A DNA stretch of 45,130 nt from positions 1 through 45,130 of the forward strand of contig NZ_JASFYG010000008.1 of assembly GCF_030055435.1 (NCBI RefSeq), written 5' to 3'. The notes beneath the pieces are model-generated. The model was given only the letters and a program-made list of their open reading frames with translations. It was not told where the DNA came from and searched no databases. Both the position numbers and the translations under genes were made by a program. Positions 36,459-44,787 of the stretch are shown here, piece by piece (position 1 is the stretch's first letter; every line of letters begins with the position of its first letter). Source of the stretch: Methanothermobacter sp. (GTDB lineage Archaea; Methanobacteriota; Methanobacteria; Methanobacteriales; Methanothermobacteraceae).

Positions 36459-37177
36459 AAATGGAATCTAAGGTAACTTTTAAAGGAAATTATGTCATTA
36501 GGGGCGAAATAATCTGCAGAACGGGGCTTCATATCGGGGGCTCAAAGGACTCAATTGAAATTGGCGGCTCAGACAACGTCATAATAAGGGACCCGGTAAC
36601 AAGGCTCCCCTACATCCCAGGTTCATCAATCAAGGGAAAGATGAGGGCACTCCTTGAGCTTGCACTTGACAGGGTAACCAATGGGGGTCCATGCAAGTGT
36701 GGAGAATGCGAGGTCTGCAGGGTATTTGGAAGCGCCGCAGATAACATCAGCGTCTCAGGTCCAACAAGGATAATAGTAAGGGACTCCTTCCCAACAGAGG
36801 AAACAAGGAAGGTGTGGAAGAAAAGCGTTGATGTTGTTGAGGGTGCTGAACTTAAGTACGAGAACACCCTTGACAGGATAACATCAAGGGCAACCCCCAG
36901 AAACCAGGAAAGGGTTCCAAAGGGCTCCAAATTCGAATTTGAGATAATAGTAAGCGAATATGAAAGGGACGGTAACAACCTTGCTCTCGTCCTTGAGGGA
37001 CTCAGACTCCTTGAGGATAATTACCTCGGTGGTAGCGGAACCAGGGGTTACGGTAAGGTGGAGTTCAGGGATATAACAATCACAGAAAGACCCGCTGAAT
37101 ACTACCGTGGAGAGGCCGGTGAAAACACCCTGGGAAACTTTGAAACTCTCGCAGATATCCAGCTTTCTGAAGAGTGA
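36455..37177 (+). CDS. csm3: Csm3, RNA-cleaving backbone of the type III-A complex
   Basis: 240 residues, RAMP fold. RTGLHIGGSKDSIEIGGSDN is followed by VIIRDPVTRLPYIPGSSIKG. The Asp at about residue 40 (in GGSDN) aligns with Asp33 of characterised Csm3, the catalytic residue for target RNA cleavage. A CKCGECEVC zinc-type cluster lies about residues 83-91, and the glycine-rich loop YLGGSGTRGYG near the end. Start at ATG 36455 or 36461. Operon position and overlap with csm2 support the call. Confidence 0.94.
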   Translation: MKMESKVTFKGNYVIRGEIICRTGLHIGGSKDSIEIGGSDNVIIRDPVTRLPYIPGSSIKGKMRALLELALDRVTNGGPCKCGECEVCRVFGSAADNISVSGPTRIIVRDSFPTEETRKVWKKSVDVVEGAELKYENTLDRITSRATPRNQERVPKGSKFEFEIIVSEYERDGNNLALVLEGLRLLEDNYLGGSGTRGYGKVEFRDITITERPAEYYRGEAGENTLGNFETLADIQLSEE

Positions 37178-37182
37178 GTTAA

Positions 37183-38094
37183 ATGCTCGTCTACCTGAAA
37201 CCAGAATCCTCCCTTCCCGAGCTATCATCGGACACCATATTCGGCTCCATCATCTACAGTTTCAGCCAGCTGTATCCAGACGAGCTGAATGACATAATGG
37301 ACCTCTTCACCTCGGACCCACCCTTCCTTGTATCATCCAGTTTCCCCTACATTGAGAATGATGAAAGGGTGCGGTTCTACCCTAAAATCATCACAGAACC
37401 AGAGAAGCGATACGATCCCCAGAAATTCAAGAAATACAAGAAGACAGCCCACATCCAGGAGGATATCTTCCTCTCATGGACATCAGGAGAAATCGGGGAG
37501 GCAGATATTGTCGGGTCAATCGATGATTACAGGGTCTATAGGGGCCTACTCTTTGACAGTGAACTGGACCTGAAATTCGGTGAAGGGGAATTTGAGGAAC
37601 CACACAACGTTGTAAACAGAATCGAGAGAAAAACAGAGAACATATACCACATAACGAGGGTGTTCTATGAGAACATGGGCAGATTCTTCCTTGTGAAGTT
37701 CAGGGATGAATCATTCAGGCCATACCTTAAATCAGCCATGAAATTCCTCTCTGACAGGGGCCTTGGGCCGGACGTCTCAACAGGGAAGGGACACTTCTCC
37801 TTTGAAATTGCTGAAAACAGACGCGAAGACAATGGAGGCGACAGGTTCCTGACCCTCTCAAGGTTCATACCAACCCCTGATGAGGTCAAGGCACTGGGTG
37901 CTGATGCCTGGTTTGAACTCGGATCCAAAAGGGGTAGGGGCCCTGACGGTGAGATAAGAAGACAGGTCAGGTTCTTCAGGGAGGGCTCAACCTTCAGGGA
38001 CACAGGAAAGGAGTACTATGGGACCATAGTGAGGTCAGGGAAGTCTGCAGTGGAATATGGACTGGCATACAAGCTATCACTGGGTGGTGGTTAA
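37183..38094 (+). CDS. csm4: Csm4, crRNA 5'-tag binding subunit
   Basis: 303 residues, RAMP superfamily. Start MLVYLKPESSLPELSSDTIF with GSIIYSFSQLY, and glycine-rich LSDRGLGPDVSTGKGHFSFE in the middle, with SRFIPTPDE afterwards, as in Csm4. It pairs with Cas10 at the base of the complex and holds the 8-base tag. It begins 5 bases after csm3, with GAGTGAG upstream. Confidence 0.9.
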   Translation: MLVYLKPESSLPELSSDTIFGSIIYSFSQLYPDELNDIMDLFTSDPPFLVSSSFPYIENDERVRFYPKIITEPEKRYDPQKFKKYKKTAHIQEDIFLSWTSGEIGEADIVGSIDDYRVYRGLLFDSELDLKFGEGEFEEPHNVVNRIERKTENIYHITRVFYENMGRFFLVKFRDESFRPYLKSAMKFLSDRGLGPDVSTGKGHFSFEIAENRREDNGGDRFLTLSRFIPTPDEVKALGADAWFELGSKRGRGPDGEIRRQVRFFREGSTFRDTGKEYYGTIVRSGKSAVEYGLAYKLSLGGG

Positions 38095-39171
38095 TTGAAA
38101 TGCACTCTTAAGGTCATAACACCGGTTCACATAGGAAATGGTGTAAAGTATGGTCCCCAGGAATTCTACACAGGAAAGGGTAAGGCAGGGAGCAGAAAAC
38201 TTGAGATTTTCTCACGGGTCGATACCACCAAGCTTTACTCAAAACTTGATGAGAAAACACGGGAGGAGTTCCTTCATAATCTCACAACGCCAGAATTCGA
38301 CCTTAACGGATTCTTCAAGGGATCCCCAGCTGCTAAAAAGGCTGCAAGGGAATCTGTAAGATACAGGGGGGTTATAAAGACAAAATCCAGTCAGATAAAA
38401 GAGGTCAATGAACACATCAAGACCTCTGATGAACTCTACATACCTGGTTCATCAATAAAGGGGTCCATAAGAACAGCACTACTCTACCAGCACATCAGGG
38501 AATCTGATCTTGAAAGAATTTCAGGCGCCGTCCAGAGAAGAAGGTACCGTGATTTCCAGAGTATCATCAACGAATTCTTCTCAGCCGAATCCAGAGACGC
38601 TGCAAAGACGAGTGTAATGAGGTTCCTGCAGGTCACCGATACAGGCACGGTGAAAACTCCTCATCTGTATGAAATGAAAGTTCTGAATGCTGGGAGAGGC
38701 TCATTTGGATATAAAAAGTTCCCACTTCATCTTGAATTTATCCCCAGGACAGAACTGGAATTTGAGATGAGGTCAACGTACAGGGGGGTATATGATGGCA
38801 TCGGATTGGGGGCTCGCAAGAGGCTTGCAGATCCGGAAACAGTAATTGAGTCATTATATAGCTTTAGCAAGGACTACATTGAACATGAAATCGAATTCGC
38901 GTCAAGATACGGCATAGATTTTCTTGAGAAACTTTACACAAAACTTCGGAGTATAAACTCACCTGAAACTCCCCTCATGAGGATAGGGTATGGCAGCGGA
39001 TTCCTGGCAACCACAATCGCCCTGAGGTTCAAGGAAGAAGACCCAGCAACCTATGACTCAATAAGGAAACTTGCAGGAAGAAGAACATATCCATACGAAT
39101 TCCCAAAGACAAGGAAACTTATAAACGGTAGAACACCTCCAGGCTGGGTTAAGGTGATTTTCCATGAGTAA
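38095..39171 (+). CDS. csm5: Csm5, crRNA 3'-end subunit
   Basis: 358 residues, RAMP superfamily. MKCTLKVITPVHIGNGVKYG and ELYIPGSSIKGSIRTALLYQ are the family's typical N-terminal blocks; LMRIGYGSGFLATTIAL is the C-terminal glycine-rich loop. Caps the head of the III-A filament and helps mature the crRNA 3' end. TTG 38095 starts it, directly after the csm4 stop, with GGTGGTGG upstream. Overlaps csm6 by 8 bases. Confidence 0.92.
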   Translation: MKCTLKVITPVHIGNGVKYGPQEFYTGKGKAGSRKLEIFSRVDTTKLYSKLDEKTREEFLHNLTTPEFDLNGFFKGSPAAKKAARESVRYRGVIKTKSSQIKEVNEHIKTSDELYIPGSSIKGSIRTALLYQHIRESDLERISGAVQRRRYRDFQSIINEFFSAESRDAAKTSVMRFLQVTDTGTVKTPHLYEMKVLNAGRGSFGYKKFPLHLEFIPRTELEFEMRSTYRGVYDGIGLGARKRLADPETVIESLYSFSKDYIEHEIEFASRYGIDFLEKLYTKLRSINSPETPLMRIGYGSGFLATTIALRFKEEDPATYDSIRKLAGRRTYPYEFPKTRKLINGRTPPGWVKVIFHE

Positions 39172-40366
39172 CAGGATACTCTTCATGACAGTAGGGACCG
39201 GTGTAGGGGACTCTGAGGAGAGGGTGAGGAGCCTGGCGCATGGGCTTCTAAGTTCAATACACCACAACCGACCAGACAGGGTAATCTTCTTTGGGTCAGA
39301 TAAGAGCAGGAAAACAGTTGAGTACATATCAGAGGAAGCAGAGAGGGAGGGGAAGGACCTACCACCATATGATTTCATCGAAATTAATGATATTGACCTT
39401 GTGGGTGAGTGGTTCACGAGTATCGATGAACAGATGAAAAGGTACAGTGACGATGAGATAATAGTTGACTATACCTCTGGAACCAAGACGATGACTTCAA
39501 TAGCCTTCATAATGGCTGTCCTCTATGGAAAGGAACTTTCAGTGATATCTGGTTTCAGGGATAAAAACGGGACAGTACAGAGCGGCACAGAGACCGTGAT
39601 AAAACAGAACGTCTACCAGATCTATGATAAACTCAGAATAAGAAGGTTCAGGGAACTCTTCAACCTTGGAAGGTTTAAAACAGCCCTTGATGTCCTCAAT
39701 GAAGTTGTTCAGCATGAGAAAAAGGACGCCTACATCAAGCTGACAGAGGCTTACCTGCACTGGGACCTCTTTGACCATGAGAGGGCAATGGAGTGCCTCA
39801 ACAGTGAGGAGGTAAAGGAACTTGAGGAACTTGAGGATGTGGTGATGCGCAATAAAAAGATACTGGGCCAGATTGTGAGTTCACGTAAGGGTAAGAGAAA
39901 ATTCAGGTACAGACCATTTCTCCCGGATCTTTTTGCCAATTCTAAGCGTAGAGCCTCTGAGGGACGCTATGATGATGCTGCGGCCAGGCTCTACCGTGCA
40001 CTTGAACTGATAGCCCAGATAGTCATTGAGGAAAAGTATGGTGATGAAACCGACAGTCTGAACCCTGAGAATTACAGTCTGAGTACAAGGTCAACGCTTA
40101 AACTTGGCGCCAAGAAGCACGTGGCCCTTAAGAATGCCTACAGGTTACTTGAATGTGAAGGTTATGAGGTTGGGAAGACCTTTGGGGAGGATAAGGAGAT
40201 AATGGATCTTCTTAAGATACGTAATTACTCTATACTGGCCCATGGCCTTGATTCGGTTACAGAGGATGATTACCTGAGGTTTTATGAAAAAGTACTTGGA
40301 TATGCACGCATTATTGATGATAAGATAGACTCAAAGATAGAGGATGCCACTTTCCCTGAACTTTAG
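39164..40366 (+). CDS. csm6: Csm6, CARF-HEPN ribonuclease
   Basis: 400 residues. The N-terminal CARF domain (about 1-150) has ILFMTVGTGVG and the ligand loop DYTSGTKTMTS; the C-terminal HEPN domain has RNYSILAHG, an Rx6H active site (about residues 352-359). Binding of cyclic oligoadenylate made by Cas10 switches on nonspecific RNA cleavage. From memory, a Csm6 of this organism has been studied biochemically; I cannot verify that it is this gene. Last gene of the csm operon; a T-run (40368-40375) follows its stop. Confidence 0.93.
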   Translation: MSNRILFMTVGTGVGDSEERVRSLAHGLLSSIHHNRPDRVIFFGSDKSRKTVEYISEEAEREGKDLPPYDFIEINDIDLVGEWFTSIDEQMKRYSDDEIIVDYTSGTKTMTSIAFIMAVLYGKELSVISGFRDKNGTVQSGTETVIKQNVYQIYDKLRIRRFRELFNLGRFKTALDVLNEVVQHEKKDAYIKLTEAYLHWDLFDHERAMECLNSEEVKELEELEDVVMRNKKILGQIVSSRKGKRKFRYRPFLPDLFANSKRRASEGRYDDAAARLYRALELIAQIVIEEKYGDETDSLNPENYSLSTRSTLKLGAKKHVALKNAYRLLECEGYEVGKTFGEDKEIMDLLKIRNYSILAHGLDSVTEDDYLRFYEKVLGYARIIDDKIDSKIEDATFPEL

Positions 40367-40442
40367 TATTTTTTTGAAGGGTTTTATTTGGTCACAAAGC
40401 ATATGAGATTATTTGCATGTTCAATATTCTGGGGATTGTCAG

Positions 40443-40553
40443 ATGGAAGCCGAAACCGCTCTTGTAATTGGGTTCCTGATTGCCCTTGTTTTGAATCCCA
40501 TGGGCGCCCTTATACTGCTGGTGCTATTTATAATATGGTGTATCATTGATTAG
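40443..40553 (+). CDS. 36-residue predicted membrane microprotein
   Basis: ATG 40443 to TAG 40551-40553, too short for most gene callers. The peptide starts METALVIGFLIALV-like (exactly MEAETALVIGFLIALVLNPM) and continues GALILLVLFIIWCIID, i.e. two very hydrophobic segments around an NP turn, or one long helix. GGGGAT sits six bases before the ATG. It lies 76 bases after csm6 on the same strand, separated by a T-run. The last codons and stop are duplicated downstream (40598-40628). Function unknown; expression not shown. Confidence 0.5.
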   Translation: MEAETALVIGFLIALVLNPMGALILLVLFIIWCIID

Positions 40554-40628
40554 CCATTATACAAGGCTTACATCTGAAGCTGAGGAGACTTGCAACCAAT
40601 ATGGTGTATCATTGATTAGCCATTATAC
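40532..40628 (+). repeat. One-spacer repeat unit at the microprotein 3' end (ectopic CRISPR-like duplication B)
   Basis: 31 bp at 40532-40562 recur without mismatch at 40598-40628 (begins AATATGGTGTATCATT, ends TAGCCATTATAC). The 35 bp between (40563-40597) are unrelated. Period 66 equals the commonest period of the main array (30-bp repeat plus 36-bp spacer), yet the duplicated sequence is not the array repeat; it is the end of the small gene before it. Confidence 0.93.
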
Positions 40629-40680
40629 TCTTTTAAATTGTTTAATAGCTGTCACTGATCCATGCAGATGGTTTAATGAG

Positions 40681-40769
40681 TCTAGTGACGCATTGTAGAT
40701 GCAAAATACAGGCTCCACACACCCTACAAGCATCCAGCTGGATCCAGTGACGCATTTTAGATGCAAAAT
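40681..40769 (+). repeat. One-spacer repeat unit upstream of the leader (ectopic CRISPR-like duplication C)
   Basis: 40681-40707 and 40743-40769 are the same 27-bp sequence with two mismatches (core AGTGACGCATT, then TAGATGCAAAAT). The 35 bp between (40708-40742) are unrelated. Period 62. The target is noncoding and again unlike the array repeat. Confidence 0.8.
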
Positions 40770-41425
40770 CTGATTTTTTCATTTTTTGGGGGGGTCTGAC
40801 TGATCGGAATGGTTTGAAGGCCTAACATTTTTAATTTTTTTATTTGGATTTCACAGTTCATCTTAAAAGAATCTAGATGCATCAAACAGCTTTTTATTGT
40901 ATACTATATCTTCTAGCTGTTCCCGTATCTCATTTAGTTATTTAGAGCTATTTTAATCACCTGATTTATAATGATGAGATATTATAAGGCTTTATTAAGA
41001 TTCTAACAATCGTTTATAGGTTTAAATATAAAAATTAGGCATTAAAGATTTTTATTCTAGCTATATCACACCATAAAATTTTAAATTATCATTTAAATAC
41101 TTTATAAATCTTTTATCTTCATTCAGAGCCTTTTCAGAGGTTCGTTTTTGACGGTTTTTTCACAAGTGTCTTATAGTAACTAAATGTTATTTTAAGCCTC
41201 TTTTATAATTAAAAGACATTATATTTGATTTTTGAATTTTTATCTTGTTAAAATATTTTTCATGTTATTTTGGATTTATTTAACGCTTTATTTTTGAACT
41301 CAGAGCCCTTACAGGAAGTCGTCTGTCAATATAAATGAACTGCATTATCGGGGATCGACAAATTTATAAGTCTGAAAGGAGAAATTTCAGAGTGATACAG
41401 GCCAAATAGAGAAAAAATCCGCCCT
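40770..41425 (+). promoter_or_regulatory. CRISPR leader
   Basis: About 650 bp of strongly AT-rich DNA without a gene, directly before the first repeat, on the side from which this repeat orientation (ending ATTGAAAT) is transcribed. AAATTTATAAG (41360-41370 region) is the likely TATA box, putting the pre-crRNA start near 41390. A 7-bp hairpin, TCTGAAA (41371-41377) and TTTCAGA (41385-41391), lies next to it. The last 14 bases, AAAAAATCCGCCCT, recur almost unchanged before the orphan repeat at 32301. Confidence 0.8.
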
Positions 41426-44400
41426 GTTAAAATCAGACCAAAATGGGATTGAAATGATTTTGTCCGGGGTGTGTCCTGGCCTCCTTTCCCTGTTAAAATC
41501 AGACCAAAATGGGATTGAAATGTATAACTGGCCATCCCCTCAATATCCACCCATCCAGTTAAAATCAGACCAAAATGGGATTGAAATGGAGGAGATCCTG
41601 GATGAAATGAACCGTGATTATATCGTTAAAATCAGACCAAAATGGGATTGAAATCTGTGACCTGACTGATCTCCATTACCTTCTCGAAGAGTTAAAATCA
41701 GACCAAAATGGGATTGAAATGTTAACCCTGAGAGTTCTGTTGTCGCGGCTCCGGGTTCGTTAAAATCAGACCAAAATGGGATTGAAATCTGGTCCCAGGC
41801 CATCTTCAACTGCTGGAAGGCGAACTTGTTAAAATCAGACCAAAATGGGATTGAAATGAATATGGGGGCTATCGCAACGTTAAGGCAGACCGCGGGTTAA
41901 AATCAGACCAAAATGGGATTGAAATCCTTCAACGTATACCATGCGGATTCAAGACCATAATGGTTAAAATCAGACCAAAATGGGATTGAAATAAGTCTAC
42001 GCTCACCCTTCTAATATGGTCTCGGATAGGGTTAAAATCAGACCAAAATGGGATTGAAATGTGTGCCCCTATGATGTACCCGACCCATCCGAGCTGGTTA
42101 AAATCAGACCAAAATGGGATTGAAATCTTTGAATGTGGGGGCTGCCTGTGAGTAGTATTCCCGTTAAAATCAGACCAAAATGGGATTGAAATATAACGGC
42201 TCTTTCAAGGTAATCGTTGGGTGCTGTGTTAAAATCAGACCAAAATGGGATTGAAATGCACCCCCCGGATCCCGGTGGGGGCGTTCGCGGCGAGTTAAAA
42301 TCAGACCAAAATGGGATTGAAATCTGTTCACCTTCACCCAACGTTTCTGGTTCCCTGAGGAGTTAAAATCAGACCAAAATGGGATTGAAATACTCTCATC
42401 CACGACCACCGGGGACCCCATACCCTTCAAGTGAAAATGTTAAAATCAGACCAAAATGGGATTGAAATTCCCTGGTGTCGTTCACTGGGAATGATATGTA
42501 TCCGTTAAAATCAGACCAAAATGGGATTGAAATATAAGATATTTCGGATTTAAAAAGGAGGCCAGCTTCGGGTTAAAATCAGACCAAAATGGGATTGAAA
42601 TCTGATACGCCCCCGAACCTCCTCAAGGGCTTCAACGTTAAAATCAGACCAAAATGGGATTGAAATAACCAATCCGAACCTGCAAACACCCCCCGAACCC
42701 CCGGTTAAAATCAGACCAAAATGGGATTGAAATCTTAAAGGATACCTCCGGAATGTCCGGCTCTACAACACAGCGTTAAAATCAGACCAAAATGGGATTG
42801 AAATCAATACCGGTCTCCTCAATTATGTCAAGGACGTCGTATAGGTTAAAATCAGACCAAAATGGGATTGAAATTTACGTGTTAACGTTAAGATTAGGAG
42901 GGATGCCTAGTTAAAATCAGACCAAAATGGGATTGAAATCAACATATGTTTATACAATATTTTTAGAATATTTTAGTTAAAATCAGACCAAAATGGGATT
43001 GAAATGATCATATGAATCTCCATCAAGTTCATCCAAATTAGTTAAAATCAGACCAAAATGGGATTGAAATTTCATCGTCCGCGAGTACTCTGCGGGGGGG
43101 ATTACGAGTTAAAATCAGACCAAAATGGGATTGAAATTAAAAATTCACATATATCGTTTATATCTTCTTCATATTCCTGGTTAAAATCAGACCAAAATGG
43201 GATTGAAATTTAGTAAGGGTCGCATTCCATTTCCCTGTATTAAGTTAAAATCAGACCAAAATGGGATTGAAATCTTTTATCCCTGAGATTTCATAAACCT
43301 TTTCAGCTATGTTAAAATCAGACCAAAATGGGATTGAAATGATTATCATGATGATCAGGTTGATGCTTCGAGTGGAGTTAAAATCAGACCAAAATGGGAT
43401 TGAAATTTTATGAACTCATATCTTTTTTCATTGAATATTCGTTGTTAAAATCAGACCAAAATGGGATTGAAATTTTATCTGGACTTCCTCTCCGTCCATA
43501 TAATATTTTAGTTAAAATCAGACCAAAATGGGATTGAAATTCATTATTGAAGTTGTATCCTCCACCGAAATCACCAGTTAAAATCAGACCAAAATGGGAT
43601 TGAAATCAGCATAGGTTGATGGGATCACGGATCTCCTGAATAGGTTAAAATCAGACCAAAATGGGATTGAAATGTAGACATCGCTGACATCTATGAAGAT
43701 GGAGAAATGGTTAAAATCAGACCAAAATGGGATTGAAATCAAACGTGTTCCTCTCCTCAGGGGTTGTAACGTATCGTTAAAATCAGACCAAAATGGGATT
43801 GAAATACGTTGGGAATAACACAGGCTTAATCTGGCTGGGTTCAAGTTAAAATCAGACCAAAATGGGATTGAAATGGACTTCTATACTGTCTATCCGCGCC
43901 CCCTGTGGTATGCGTTAAAATCAGACCAAAATGGGATTGAAATCAAAGGACTGACTTTATACGTGAACAATGGTGCTCGTAGGTTAAAATCAGACCAAAA
44001 TGGGATTGAAATCTTGTTCAACTATGTCGCATGGGACTTCATCAGGTGTTGCTGGTTAAAATCAGACCAAAATGGGATTGAAATTCATTGGAGCTTTAAC
44101 TGGCAATCCAGCCCTTATAAGGGTTAAAATCAGACCAAAATGGGATTGAAATGTGAAACACTCGCAGGCATCATCCTCCACCACCTAAGTTAAAATCAGA
44201 CCAAAATGGGATTGAAATATGACAAAACACAAACAAAAACAAGACAAGACAAGACAAGACAAGTTAAAATCAGACCAAAATGGGATTGAAATATTCTTTT
44301 CTTAACCATCGAGACAGTTGCTGGGTGTCGTGTGATTGTTAAAATCAGACCAAAATGGGATTGAAATTGTTTTTTTGGTGGTTTTTTGTTTTGTTTTGTG

Positions 44401-44773
44401 TTTTGTTAAAATCAGACCAAAATGGGATTGAAATCGCTTCGAATATGGGAAGATACGTGCTTGACGTGCAAGTTAAAATCAGACCAAAATGGGATTGAAA
44501 TTTTTGGCTAAGGCACTCTATCCTTCCTTCTTTTCACTTGTTAAAATCAGACCAAAATGGGATTGAAATGATGTTATTCATTATCTTGAACATCTGGCAG
44601 ATGATGTGTTAAAATCAGACCAAAATGGGATTGAAATGTAGAAGTAGTATCTCCCGTGTTCCCCTATGATGTACGTTAAAATCAGACCAAAATGGGATTG
44701 AAATCATGGATATAAAGTCTCCATCGGCGTCCCATGGCTTATCGTTAAAATCAGACCAAAATGGGATTGAAAT
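41426..44773 (+). CRISPR. CRISPR array, 50 repeats and 49 spacers
   Basis: I counted 50 copies of one 30-bp repeat, first at 41426-41455 and last at 44744-44773, and found no variant, not even at the distal end. Spacers are mostly 34-39 bp, with long ones at 42392-42438 (47 bp), 44219-44262 (44 bp) and 44293-44337 (45 bp). The transcription direction (+) is the same as the cas genes. Cas6 cleavage should leave the tag AUUGAAAU. Spacer composition ranges from GC-rich to very AT-rich, so several sources are likely. I could not search spacers against viruses or plasmids. Confidence 0.99.
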
Positions 44774-44787
44774 TGGGACTATCTATT

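Noticed and set aside
42170-42430. Idea that the array might be two arrays with different repeats
   Set aside because: All 50 repeats I checked are the same 30 bp and spacing is continuous; only spacer length varies.
41326-44127. Several open frames inside the array encoding repeated KSDQNGIE or [10 protein letters not shown] peptides
   Set aside because: They are translations of the CRISPR repeats in two frames and have no other coding sign.
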